NCBI GenBank assembly: GCA_001914785.1
Contig: MNDE01000154.1
Span: 1 to 44,106 of the forward strand
Direction: 5' to 3'
Source of the DNA: Acidobacteria bacterium 13_2_20CM_57_17
GTDB taxonomy: Bacteria > Acidobacteriota > Terriglobia > Acidiferrales > UBA7541
Length of the DNA stretch: 44,106 bases
Shown: positions 16,770-25,666 of the stretch, one piece after another
How positions within the stretch are numbered: the stretch's first letter is position 1
How the letters are laid out: every line of letters starts with the position of its first letter
Notes under the pieces: generated by a model
Told to the model about the DNA's origin: nothing
Seen by the model: the letters and a program-made list of their open reading frames with translations, nothing else
Databases searched by the model: none
Program-made: the position numbers and the translations under genes

Positions 16770-17372
16770 ATGCTCAAAAAAGGGATGGAAAGTCTGGGGG
16801 ACAAGCAAAAAAGGGTGCTGGAGTTGGCATACTCAGAAGGGCTCTTGATTAAGGAGATTGCGGAACGCATGGGCGAGCCGGTCCAACAAGTTCGAAGTTA
16901 TTACTACCGGGGATTAAAGAAGCTCCGAGAAGTCTTGCAGCAGTTGTACCCGTTTGGATACGGCCTGAGCTACACAACGTTTCACTATGACGAGGTAGAA
17001 GCGGAGTCGCCCAAGATTGCGGCCGATGGAACCGTCTCAGTATCCGCGCACCTCACCAACACTGGAAAAGTTGCGGGCGACGAAGTGGTTCAGGTTTACC
17101 TCGCGCACCCTGGCGTTGAGGGCGCACCGATTCGCGCGCTGGCGGGATTTCAACGCGTTCACTTGGAGGCAGGTGCGTCTAAAACCATAAAATTCTCCTT
17201 GCATGACCGTGATTTGAGCATCGTTGATTCAGACGGCGTGCACCGGATCGTTCCTGGTGAAGTCAAGGTGTGGATTGGGGGAGGACAACCGATCCTGGGA
17301 CCAGGACAAGGGTCCACTGCCGGTGCGGAGACTCGATTCCAGATTACATCTGGAGCCGTATTACCCGACTAA
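16770..17372 (+). pseudogene. Chimera: ECF sigma region 4 fused to GH3 glycosidase C-terminal domain
   Basis: 200 residues. Residues 1-50 are sigma region 4 (MESLGDKQKRVLELAYSEG, IKEIAERMGEP, YYYRGLKKLREVL), the HTH that reads -35 elements. From residue 60 the frame runs without break into the C-terminal end of a GH3 beta-glucosidase: LYPFGYGLSYTTF, the strictly typical start of the Fn3-like domain, then VSVSAHLTNTGKVAGDEVVQ and RALAGFQRVHLEAG. The catalytic domains of GH3 are absent. Codons upstream of the ATG (EERKR) continue the sigma reading frame, showing that it once belonged with the fragment at 16432-16749. Most likely a recombination scar; expression as a small fusion protein is possible but unsupported. 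Confidence 0.75.
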
Positions 17373-17447
17373 CTTTGGGCCACGGGCTGACGCTCCAATG
17401 ATGGGTCGCCACGCCCAATTGCATCTGCCGCGACAGAGTCCATTGCT

Positions 17448-17477
17448 CACCTCTCTTCAATTATTCTTGGAGAGGTG
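17448..17477. other. Inverted repeat at end of ABC exporter gene
   Basis: Perfect 8-bp arms CACCTCTC and GAGAGGTG separated by 14 bases, spanning the stop codon of the exporter. There is no T-run after the stem on the minus strand, so a role as terminator is uncertain; it may protect the transcript end between the converging genes. Confidence 0.4.
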
Positions 17478-19235
17478 TGGGAATGAGTCGGCATTCAGAA
17501 GCGCTCCTGGTGCGCTATGCAGGTGCGTGTAAAGGCCACCTGTGTGAATCAATTGATCGTGGGTTCCTTGCTCTTCGATTACGCCACGGTTCAACACGAT
17601 GATTCTATCCACCCACTTGAGAGAGGCAATTCGATGTGAGACAAATACAATCGTCTGCTTCGGGAAGTGCTGGGCCAGATTCATAAATATTTGCCGTTCC
17701 GAAGGTGCATCAAGAGCAGATGTAGATTCGTCGAGCAGCAAAATCGACGGATTTTGTAGCACCGCACGGGCTAACGCGACACGTTGCCTTTCACCGCCCG
17801 ACAGCGCGTTGCCTCTCGGGCCCACAGGCGTGTCCCAGCCCCTTGGCAGGCTTCTGAGCAATTCCTTCATATCTGCAATTTCGAGGGCGCGATGAAGTTC
17901 CCTTGCCGACGCCAAGGGATTTCCGAGCAGCAGATTCTCCTTCAACGTTCGATCGAAAAGCACGGCATCCTGCAAGAGGTAACAGACCTTGGTTCGCAGG
18001 CTCTCTAGGCGGAGATTTCGAACGTCCATCCCGTCGATGTAAACGGCCCCCCGGTGCACGTCATACAAACGGGCAACGAGCTTAACGACAGTGCTTTTGC
18101 CACTCCCACTCATGCCCACTAGGGCGACCTTTTCGCCGGGCTCAAGTTTCAGATCGATGCTGTCGAGCACGGGTGCAGCTTCACAGTAGGAAAACGAAAC
18201 CCCCTCCATTTCCACATAGCCTCGGAGAGGGGAGGGGAAACTCACGGCGCCCGGCATTTCCGGCACACCGGGTGCCCTTTCCGTTACCTCCAGAATGCGC
18301 TGAATATTTGTACCCAAGCGGTTCAATTGGGAGTAGATATGCACAGCCGCGCCTAGGGGATCAAATAGTGCGCCCACATAGCTGTAGAAGGCGACCACGC
18401 CTCCGATGGTCAAGGCCCCGATAAATACCTGATAGCCGCCATAACCGAGAATCGCTATCGTGCCCAACGCAATGATCCCCATGTAGCAGGCACTGAACAA
18501 GACCTCGACCAGCTCACGGTGATTCAACGCCTTCATGCGTTCTCTGGCGCACTGCAGGAAGGCCTCCGTCTGGCTCTTCTCCTGGTGCAGGAGTTGGACT
18601 TGGACGACGGACGAGAGATGCTCCTGAAGAAAACTGTTTTCCTTGGCGGCCCTTTCCTGGACCGAATCCGAGGCCCGGCGCAAGGGCCTTTCAAACTTCT
18701 TTCGGAAAACAAAGAACAGGGGCATTAGCGGGAGAACCATCAAGGTAAGCCTCGAATCGAGCGTAAACATGGTGCCCATGACGAAGACAGCCTTGAAGGC
18801 CGTTTGCAGCACAAACGGCACTAGGTTCGATCCCACTTCGGCGACCTGATCGACGTCCTGTTCCAGGCGATAGAGTCTGTCCCCAACCGGCGTAATTTCG
18901 TGGTAATCCGCGGAGAGAAGGTTCATCCGTTCCAGGATGCTGAGGCGCATCCGCAGCACCAGCTTCTGAATCGTTCGAAAATTTACGAGTTGCGCAAACG
19001 TAAAGAAGCCGAGCCGGAAAACGTATAGGACGAAGAATCCGCAGGCCGCGAAGACCAAGAGACGAAAGTCTTTTTTTGGAAGAACGCGGTCAATCAGCCA
19101 CTTCATGAGCAACGGGTCGAGGAGGAACATCAAGCTGCTTAGAACAACCAAGACCACGCTCGAGGAATAGGCAGGCAAAAGTGGCCGCATTTGATGAATG
19201 AACCACCTTGCCTGCGCTTTAAAAATTGGATTCAA
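17457..19235 (-). CDS. ABC exporter, fused membrane and ATPase domains
   Basis: 592 residues: a six-helix ABC exporter domain (about 20-320) followed by a nucleotide-binding domain with Walker A GMSGSGKS (374-381), signature LSGGERQR (478-485), Walker B ILLLDEST (498-505) and the switch histidine in FVSHRIASL. It lacks an N-terminal C39 peptidase domain, as do exporters of lasso peptides. The start is TTG at 19235, supported by a GGAGA ribosome site six bases upstream. Lying after a PqqD-like protein and a leader-like protein on the same strand, it is the probable exporter of a RiPP cluster, now incomplete. A lipid or drug exporter remains possible. Confidence 0.85.
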   Translation of the reverse strand: MNPIFKAQARWFIHQMRPLLPAYSSSVVLVVLSSLMFLLDPLLMKWLIDRVLPKKDFRLLVFAACGFFVLYVFRLGFFTFAQLVNFRTIQKLVLRMRLSILERMNLLSADYHEITPVGDRLYRLEQDVDQVAEVGSNLVPFVLQTAFKAVFVMGTMFTLDSRLTLMVLPLMPLFFVFRKKFERPLRRASDSVQERAAKENSFLQEHLSSVVQVQLLHQEKSQTEAFLQCARERMKALNHRELVEVLFSACYMGIIALGTIAILGYGGYQVFIGALTIGGVVAFYSYVGALFDPLGAAVHIYSQLNRLGTNIQRILEVTERAPGVPEMPGAVSFPSPLRGYVEMEGVSFSYCEAAPVLDSIDLKLEPGEKVALVGMSGSGKSTVVKLVARLYDVHRGAVYIDGMDVRNLRLESLRTKVCYLLQDAVLFDRTLKENLLLGNPLASARELHRALEIADMKELLRSLPRGWDTPVGPRGNALSGGERQRVALARAVLQNPSILLLDESTSALDAPSERQIFMNLAQHFPKQTIVFVSHRIASLKWVDRIIVLNRGVIEEQGTHDQLIHTGGLYTHLHSAPGALLNADSFPHLSKNN

Positions 19236-19466
19236 AAAATTCTCCGTTTTTATGAATAGTCAACTGACTTAATTCCGGCGCTAAGAAGCTCCGAAGGGCG
19301 ACGAGTTCGTGCGGGCTGGAAAGGGCGGGGTGGATGGTTTTTTCTAAGTGTGTTTGAGAGCTCCCTTGACCTCCGTTCAATTCTGAATCGTACAATTGGA
19401 TGTGCATTGCTATCTGGGTCTATAACGAAATCGGCGAGCCTGAGCTCTTCGCAGGGAAGCCATATG

Positions 19467-19916
19467 TCATGCCGCAATATCTCTCCCGCGCCAGATTCGC
19501 CTGAATTCGATCGGGCTTACGCGGAACTGTTTCAGGAAGCTTCTGGTGAAGTTGCTAACGTGCCGATATCCAGCGTCCACTGCAATCGCTTTGACGGGTG
19601 CATCTGTTGTTTGTAATTGCCGTGCGGCCACGTCGAGGCGCTTTTTCTTTGCGTATTCCTTGATGCCTATGCCGGTGCACGTTTTGAAGAGGCGGCGTGC
19701 CTGACGCGCTGACATACATAATTGAAGCTGCTTGCAGATTTGCTCGAGATTCCACCGAATATTTGCCGGGTCACTATCGATCAAATCTATGAGTTTTTGG
19801 ACCCGCCAGTCCTCCTTGACCGGGCTCACTGGCAGCATGAATTGGCTGGGGAAAAGTAAGTCGAGAAAGCTGCGCACTGTACCCCAACTCTGAACAAAAG
19901 GTCTCTCGTAAATCAT
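19467..19916 (-). CDS. Short AraC-type HTH protein with lasso-leader-like N-terminus
   Basis: 149 residues from ATG 19916, with a strong AGGAGG ribosome site eight bases upstream. Residues about 40-145 form an AraC-type double HTH (WNLEQICKQLQLCMSARQAR, then DAPVKAIAVDAGYRHVSNFT and RSFLKQFRVSPIEFRRIW). There is no AraC ligand-binding domain. The first 19 residues, MIYERPFVQSWGTVRSFLD, match the pattern of lasso-peptide leaders (YxxP, then a Gly about six residues on). A PqqD-like protein, the kind of domain that binds such leaders, is encoded just upstream. Either the regulator bears a leader mimic, or a precursor gene has been fused to an AraC fragment. Confidence 0.7.
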   Translation of the reverse strand: MIYERPFVQSWGTVRSFLDLLFPSQFMLPVSPVKEDWRVQKLIDLIDSDPANIRWNLEQICKQLQLCMSARQARRLFKTCTGIGIKEYAKKKRLDVAARQLQTTDAPVKAIAVDAGYRHVSNFTRSFLKQFRVSPIEFRRIWRGRDIAA

Positions 19917-20066
19917 CAACCTTGCCTCCTAGGTTTCACGATCTCCAAGTACTGAGAAGACTCCGAATCCGCTGGGCCAAAAACTCCGTTTGAAAATAAA
20001 CAGGGAGTGTTCATTCCGGGCGCTCATTCCAAGCCCATGGACAAAATGCCAGATTCATTTAAGGAA

Positions 20067-20381
20067 TTACGACGGTGCAGCGGTATGTTGAGGAACACTC
20101 CGGTGGACCAACCCTGCCTTCTCGAGTTTCTCCAGATGCTCGGCGATGTCAGCTTCCAATCTTTCAGGGGGTGCATCGAACTGTTTGCGCAGCGAATCGA
20201 TCAGATCCTGAAAGGTAGAGCCTCCGTGGCGTGATTCAAGGGCGTTCCAAGCCTTGGCTGCTACAACATTCAGGCTGTAACACAAGCCCTTTTGAATATC
20301 CAATATCACGGCACCATCCTGAGTGTAGGTGGAGCGAGCAGAGTTAGACACTTTCCAGACAGAATTCGGAATTGCTTTCAT
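20067..20381 (-). CDS. PqqD-family RiPP recognition element (lasso B1-like)
   Basis: 104 residues with an AGGAG ribosome site before ATG 20381. The sequence shows the PqqD/RRE winged-helix pattern: a beta-hairpin with GAVILDIQKGLCYSLNVVAA, then AKAWNALESRHGG, and an acidic helix region (LIDSLRKQFDAPPERLEADI) ending HLEKLEKAGLV. Stand-alone RREs bind the leader of a precursor peptide and deliver it to modifying enzymes. The usual lasso partners (B2 transglutaminase-like protease and asparagine-synthetase-like cyclase) are absent from the window, so this may be a remnant or act with enzymes elsewhere. Confidence 0.8.
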   Translation of the reverse strand: MKAIPNSVWKVSNSARSTYTQDGAVILDIQKGLCYSLNVVAAKAWNALESRHGGSTFQDLIDSLRKQFDAPPERLEADIAEHLEKLEKAGLVHRSVPQHTAAPS

Positions 20382-20694
20382 AATTACATCTCCTGGTTTT
20401 GTTTAGTCTGTAGTCGTCCAAATATAGCTATGACCACCAACCATCGCCTTCCTAGGGAAGGTTGTACTCTATCGTTAATATTTGCAAACAAGCACTGGCT
20501 GGACTGCCAGGGATTGAAGGGCTTGGGGGCTTTCCTGAAGAACAACTTAGTCGGTTGTCCGCGCGCTGTCGAGCGATGTAACTAACTCTTTACAACAATA
20601 AGCTCGCGCTCAACGCAGCACTGTCGGATTGTATTGGCGAAGCATTTTCGGCGCAAGTATTTTTTCGATTGGTACTAGAACTTATGAGGCGTAT
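20382..20694. other. Gap upstream of the PqqD-like gene, no clear precursor
   Basis: 313 bases, AT-richer than the surroundings. This is where a RiPP precursor might be expected. All three minus-strand frames were read: one gives only a 13-residue peptide (MVGGHSYIWTTTD, 20403-20444), another is open for about 60 codons but has only a TTG start and no leader motif. No convincing precursor gene was found. The PqqD promoter is presumably here. Confidence 0.45.
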
Positions 20695-21990
20695 TCATTT
20701 CAACTGCCCTGTTTCGTGAGCAAGAATGCCAACTCTTGGCGGCTCAGGCATTCTTGCAAAAAAGAGCGCCCCGATTCCAATCGCCGCCAAGGCTGAGTTA
20801 ATCTCGAAAGCAATCTTATAGCTTTGCAACAGGTCAAATAGTTTCCCGCCCAAGTAACCAGCCGGTGAGCAAAAGAAAGCTGCGACCAGCAGCATCATTC
20901 CACTCACCTTAGGAAAAGCCACGGGTCCGTAGTAGTGGCCTGTGACTGTATTGAAGCAAATAAACGTCCATCCAAATCCCGTGCCATAAAGAATCGCGGC
21001 GGTGTAGGCGATCCACAGTGCTTCCGGAGAAACGCGAATTGCCAGGAAAGATCCCAGGAAATAACAGCAGAAACCCAGCATGAACGCGTAGCGCCCTTCC
21101 ATTGCGTCCATTAACCAGCCTCCGATCAACCGGCCGAAAACGGCTCCCAGCGTGAAAAGACCCATAGCGAATGCGGCGTCTGCTGGACGAACGCCAGCTC
21201 CTTTCAAGTGCAGCAGCCAATGGGCGGTAAAGAAAAAAAACGGGAATTGGCACGCAATCGCGCCAATGAGAATCATCCAGTAGGCTCGTGTTCGATAAGC
21301 CTGGTGTGGCTCCCAAGGAAATTTTGTAACCCGGGCAGATGCCGAGGTCGAATCCGCCGATGGGGCTGCATCCGGTCCGCCGTCCACCATTTGACCAAGG
21401 TCTTCGGGACGTTCTCTCACAAAGAGAAACGCTACAATTGCAGACAAAACGGAAACGGCTGCCACAATCGCCCACGCTTGCCGCCAATTTCCTCCATTTC
21501 CGGTGAGGATTCGATTGATCGTCGGTGCAACGAAAAAGCCCGCAAATCCCGAAGCGGACAGCGTCACCGCCATGGTCCTTCCCCGATAGCGGCTGAACCA
21601 TCGGGTGACCGCGGTCGCCGCCGGAATGATGGTCCCGAAACTGATTCCCATTGCTGCCAAGATTCCAAATCCCACCCAATAGTGCCAAGGCCTGGAAGTG
21701 ATAAGGGAAAGCCACAGAGCCCCGGCAAGAATCAGTGCAGAGCCAATGCCGAAAGTCTTACGAATGCCCCAGCGAACAATAGACGCTCCCACAAGGATGG
21801 ACGGAATGCCTACGAAGATATTTAGGACCGTAAATCCCAGGCCGAAGGCGCTGCGGCTCATGGGGATTTCCTTCAGCATATAGGTGTTGATGACTGCTCC
21901 GCCATAAAGCGGAAATCCCATGTTGAGGAAATCCAGAAGCCAAAGAATGAAAACCAGCTTCCAGCCATAGAACTCTCGTTGCGCGGTCAT
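20695..21990 (-). CDS. MFS transporter (oxalate/formate antiporter-like)
   Basis: 431 residues from ATG 21990 (MTAQREFYGWKLVFILWLLD); upstream in-frame extension is not protein-like. Twelve membrane helices in two halves are visible, with the MFS A-motif-like RWGIRKTFGIGSA after helix 2 and GRLIGGWLMDAMEGR in the second half. It resembles the OFA/monocarboxylate group of MFS carriers. It is the last gene of the TetR / 4-hydroxybenzoyl-CoA reductase operon, 138 bases after the broken beta subunit, so uptake of an aromatic carboxylate is plausible but unproven. Confidence 0.85.
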   Translation of the reverse strand: MTAQREFYGWKLVFILWLLDFLNMGFPLYGGAVINTYMLKEIPMSRSAFGLGFTVLNIFVGIPSILVGASIVRWGIRKTFGIGSALILAGALWLSLITSRPWHYWVGFGILAAMGISFGTIIPAATAVTRWFSRYRGRTMAVTLSASGFAGFFVAPTINRILTGNGGNWRQAWAIVAAVSVLSAIVAFLFVRERPEDLGQMVDGGPDAAPSADSTSASARVTKFPWEPHQAYRTRAYWMILIGAIACQFPFFFFTAHWLLHLKGAGVRPADAAFAMGLFTLGAVFGRLIGGWLMDAMEGRYAFMLGFCCYFLGSFLAIRVSPEALWIAYTAAILYGTGFGWTFICFNTVTGHYYGPVAFPKVSGMMLLVAAFFCSPAGYLGGKLFDLLQSYKIAFEINSALAAIGIGALFFARMPEPPRVGILAHETGQLK

Positions 21991-22128
21991 ATCTATTCTT
22001 GTCCGTGGCCCAGTCCGGGCGTGCTGTTCTCTTCGAATTGCAGACAACAAAGAGCCTGGAGGATACCAGGTTCCTGAGAAATCAGTGAAACACGGAGCCA
22101 CCGTGAAATCCATGAGCACGGGGCGACA

Positions 22129-23114
22129 TCAATCGAAAGCGCAGCGCGTGAAACTCTCTCGCTCAGACCGCACGTCGTCACCACGCAGCTCGCGCAGAGC
22201 GTAAGTCACAAATTCAGCAGTGACTCTCTTGCGCCAGGTCATATCGAAATCGGTGTTGTCGAGCGGCTTGGCGATTCGAGCCGCAAGCGCGGCGGCTTCT
22301 TCGATGGTCTTCTGGTCTAAGGGGCGGCCTAGTAGCGATTTTGCACCGTCTGTAGCGGCTAGCGGACGGCAAGCAGCCGAAGACGCACAGCTGCTGCAAC
22401 GGATAGCACGGGAAAGTCGAACGATCCCCGCCGACGCAATTTCCAATAGGTGCTTTTCCATCCGTGCAAACTATCGAGCGAGACTTCGGCAAGGATTTCA
22501 TCAGGCCTGCGCTTGATGTAGTCGATCCCATCGTTGTTGTACAAATCGGCGAGTAGGACTTCGCGTTCTTCCGAGCGCGACACTAGTCTGACTCGTGCGC
22601 CGAGCGCCATCAGAGCCGGGCCTGTATCAGTGGATGAAACGGCCATGCACTTCGAACTTCCGGGAGCGACCCAGCAAGTAGTGCCGTCTTTTTTCAGGCA
22701 GAAGTTGATCGACTTTCTCCACTCATAGCTTTGATCGTAGTAGTTGCACCGAGTATCGAGGCAAATGTTGCCGCCGAGCGTGGCCATGTTGCGAATCTGC
22801 GGGGTGGCTACAAGAGAAGCCGCTTGCGCCAGCGCCGTCAATCCATTTCGAAAGCGCCGGTCTGCCGCGATTTCGGAGAGTGTGAGGCAAGCGCCAAGCC
22901 GCGACCCGGAATCGTTCAACGCTACGCAGTTCATGCTTTCAATGTGGCGTAGGCTCATCAGCATCCGCGGAACCTGTTGGCGCCGTTTCATGTTAGGTAG
23001 CAGATCTGTCCCGCCGGCAAGGGGCATAGCGTTAGCTCGCTCGCCGTCCAGAATGCTCGCAGCCTCTTCTAGCGTACGCGGCGCACGGAATTCGAACAGA
23101 GGCAGCCGCATCAT
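22129..23114 (-). pseudogene. hcrB: 4-hydroxybenzoyl-CoA reductase FAD/[4Fe-4S] subunit, frameshifted
   Basis: The start ATG at 23114 overlaps the alpha-subunit stop (ATGA). The first frame (to 22359) encodes the FAD domain (PLAGGTDLLPN, ATPQIRNMATLGGN) and the diagnostic extra loop with cysteines C123, C139, C147 and C156, which holds a [4Fe-4S] cluster only in 4-hydroxybenzoyl-CoA reductases. It then breaks at SVAAAVRLRLLAVR-stop. The C-terminal domain (PLAATDGAKSLLGRPL to AEFVTYALREL) continues in another frame down to 22129. Compared with family spacing about 15 residues are missing at the break, so a deletion plus frameshift is more likely than a single-base sequencing error. Without the C-terminal domain the subunit is probably not functional. 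Confidence 0.8.
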
Positions 23115-25627
23115 GACGTGAGTACCTTTTCTTTCTTTGACACCGTCCTTGTGCGTCGCGGAACGTCATTAACTGCGTTGCCGTCGCCGCCTTCCCAAGG
23201 CGGGGGGACGCGTAGTGCCTCCGGCCAATTAATATGTGGAAAATGACTTGGGCCGAAACGCGGCTCGCGTCCCGCCTTTTTTTCGGCAAGGGCTTTCATA
23301 ATTTTTTCAGGAGTAATAGGAATTTCGTCGATGCGCACCCCGACAGCGTCGTACACGGCATTGGCAACCGCCGGCATGATTGGCAGGAGCGGGCCCTGCC
23401 CTGCCTCCTTTGCGCCGAATGGGCCCTGAGGATCAGGTTCTTCGATCAGTTCGGTGATCACTTCGGGCATGTCCAGGGACGTAGGGCTCTTGTATTCGAG
23501 GATCGAAGGAAACTTGTGCACCAGCGCATGAGAAAGTTTTCTCGGAAGGCGCCGGAATTCCTGCTCTTCCATCAGTGCTTCACCGAGTCCCATGTAGACG
23601 CTGCCTTCGACCTGACCACGCGCGAGCGTAGGATTTAAAGCGCGGCCGATGTCATGCGCGATCCAAATTCTTGGGACAGTGACCCAACCCGTCACGGGAT
23701 TTACTTCGACTTCGACAACGGCTGCCGAATAGGAATATGTGGGAGACGGCCCTACGCCGCCGCCTTTGTAAAGCGCGGGAGATTTCGGCGGCGTATAAGA
23801 GCCTACCGTGCCAATCGTGCCGAAGCGAGCTTCCGCGATACAAACAGCCTCTTCAAAGGGGATGCCTTTTTCGGGCGCAACGGAGTCGAATACGCGCTTG
23901 TCAGCAAAGCTCAGCCGTTCTTTGGGTACTTCGAGTTTTTCTGCCACGCCCTCTGCAATGATTGCTTTTCCTCGCTCCGCGGCCTGCAACGCTGCATTTC
24001 CTGCCATCAGCGTCACGCGGCTTGAGTAGGAACCAAGATCCACTGGCCCAAGGTCCGTGTCACCGGTGAATAGCCGAATGTCGAATGGATTGATGCCCAA
24101 AACTTCTGCGACGATTCCAGCAAGGACATCATCTGAACCTTGTCCGATCTCCGTCGCGCCGCAGAAAATGCTGACGCCGCCGCTGCGGTCAAATTTTAAT
24201 TGAACCCCAGAGTGCGGCATCTTGTTCCAGTAAATGGGAAGTCCCGCGCCGGTCAGGTAGGCGGAGCAGGCCAATCCCACACCGCGGCCCTCGGAGAGTT
24301 TTCGGAATTTGTCCTTCCACCTGGACGCTTCAACGACGCGGCGAATGCACTCGGAAAGGTTGACGGTTCCAAGGCGGAAGAAGTTCGCCGTCACCGCGTT
24401 TGGTGATTCCACGATATGCAAACGTAAGTTCGCTGGATCAATCTTGAGCCTCTCGGCGATTTTGTCGAGCTGCACTTCTTGACCGAAGCGTGGTTGAGGG
24501 GTGCCGTGTCCGCGCTTTGGTCCGCAGGGCGGTTTGTTCGTGAAGGTGCGGCAACCTTGGTAGCGATACCGAGGGACATGATATGTAGTGGTTTGCAACG
24601 CGCCGGCGTAGAACGTGCTTGCAACTCCGTACGAGCCGTAGGCGCCGCCGTCGATTAACGTCTGTAAATGCATTCCTGTGATCGCGCCGTCCTTCTTGAC
24701 GCCGGTCTTGAATTTCATCAGGATGGGATGTCGGCCACGATGGCAGTAAAAAACCTCTTCACGCGTCAAGCAAATCTTGACAGGCCGATCGAGAATGAGC
24801 GCAGCTTTAGCCACGACGATTTCGTGATTGAACGGATCGCTCTTCCCGCCGAAACCGCCGCCGTTGGGCGTGGCGATCACGCGAATATGCGCAGCCGGCA
24901 TTTCCAGAACTTTCGCCAGTGCACGGTGAAGGTAATGCGGAGTCTGCGTGCTGGACCAAATGGTCAGCTTTCCATCCTGGTCTTTGATGGCGACCGAAGC
25001 ATGCTGCTCGATGGGAAGATGGGTATTCCCCTGAAAGAAAAAAGTGTCCTCAAAGATCTCATCGGCTTCGGCAAAGCCTTCTTCCACGTTGCCAAACTCC
25101 AATGCCACCAGCTTGTGAATGTTTCCCTGTTCGCCGTACTCGTGGATGCGCGGTTCTGGAGTCGCCAGAGCTTCTTTGGGATCGGAGATGGTCGTCAGGA
25201 TTTCATAGTCGACGTCGATCAAGTCGAGCGCTTCGAAGGCCGTCAGCTCCTCGCGCGCGATGACCGCAGCGACGGGATCTCCAACGTGCCGCACGTGGTC
25301 GACGCAAAGAGCCTGTTCGTCCTGGCTGACGGGAAGAATTCCGTACTGGATAGGAACATCTTTCCCCGTCAGGACTAGATACACTCCAGGGTGAGCGACA
25401 GCGCGAGACGTGTCGATTCTTCGGATGCGCGCGTGGGGATGAGGAGAGCGTAGAAGTTTGCAGAACGCCATTCGGGGCAGGAAAATGTCGTCGGCGAAGC
25501 GCGTTTGGCCGGTCACTTTTGCGCGAGCATCAACTCGGCGCCGAGGGACACCGATCACGCGAAGGTCATCCTCGTTGGCTCTTGGAGAGCCAACTCGGGT
25601 GACTCGCGGATCCTCTTCATTCGGCAT
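23111..25627 (-). CDS. hcrA: 4-hydroxybenzoyl-CoA reductase molybdenum subunit
   Basis: 838 residues of the xanthine-oxidase family large subunit: an aldehyde-oxidase/xanthine-dehydrogenase a/b hammerhead domain (about 30-145), then molybdopterin-cytosine-dinucleotide binding domains with GGGFGGKSDP, the PPCGPKRGHGTPQPR segment, GATEIGQGSDD and the catalytic glutamate in FGAKEAGQGPLLP. It removes the para-hydroxyl of 4-hydroxybenzoyl-CoA to yield benzoyl-CoA. The identity comes mainly from the neighbouring beta subunit, which has the [4Fe-4S] loop unique to this enzyme. A C-terminal tail of about 60 residues extends past the usual family end. It lies between the gamma and beta subunit genes in one operon. 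Confidence 0.85.
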   Translation of the reverse strand: MPNEEDPRVTRVGSPRANEDDLRVIGVPRRRVDARAKVTGQTRFADDIFLPRMAFCKLLRSPHPHARIRRIDTSRAVAHPGVYLVLTGKDVPIQYGILPVSQDEQALCVDHVRHVGDPVAAVIAREELTAFEALDLIDVDYEILTTISDPKEALATPEPRIHEYGEQGNIHKLVALEFGNVEEGFAEADEIFEDTFFFQGNTHLPIEQHASVAIKDQDGKLTIWSSTQTPHYLHRALAKVLEMPAAHIRVIATPNGGGFGGKSDPFNHEIVVAKAALILDRPVKICLTREEVFYCHRGRHPILMKFKTGVKKDGAITGMHLQTLIDGGAYGSYGVASTFYAGALQTTTYHVPRYRYQGCRTFTNKPPCGPKRGHGTPQPRFGQEVQLDKIAERLKIDPANLRLHIVESPNAVTANFFRLGTVNLSECIRRVVEASRWKDKFRKLSEGRGVGLACSAYLTGAGLPIYWNKMPHSGVQLKFDRSGGVSIFCGATEIGQGSDDVLAGIVAEVLGINPFDIRLFTGDTDLGPVDLGSYSSRVTLMAGNAALQAAERGKAIIAEGVAEKLEVPKERLSFADKRVFDSVAPEKGIPFEEAVCIAEARFGTIGTVGSYTPPKSPALYKGGGVGPSPTYSYSAAVVEVEVNPVTGWVTVPRIWIAHDIGRALNPTLARGQVEGSVYMGLGEALMEEQEFRRLPRKLSHALVHKFPSILEYKSPTSLDMPEVITELIEEPDPQGPFGAKEAGQGPLLPIMPAVANAVYDAVGVRIDEIPITPEKIMKALAEKKAGREPRFGPSHFPHINWPEALRVPPPWEGGDGNAVNDVPRRTRTVSKKEKVLTS

Positions 25628-25666
25628 GCGCCCTCCCGGCGACTGTCTACGCCCACAGCGGGCAAA

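Noticed and set aside
19219..19407. 62-codon minus-strand frame overlapping the exporter start
   Set aside because: No ribosome site and no family features; the exporter TTG start has its own good site.
19250..19477. 75-codon minus-strand frame with TTG start and GGGAG upstream, between the AraC-type gene and exporter
   Set aside because: The ribosome-like site lies inside the AraC coding sequence, the protein has no recognisable motif, and there is no leader pattern. Kept only as a possibility.
20403..20444. Peptide MVGGHSYIWTTTD just upstream of the PqqD-like gene as a RiPP precursor
   Set aside because: Too short, preceded by in-frame stops, no leader motif and no clear ribosome site.
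20430..20585. Plus-strand frame of about 50 codons opposite the PqqD upstream region
   Set aside because: No ribosome site and no similarity to known precursors; likely chance.
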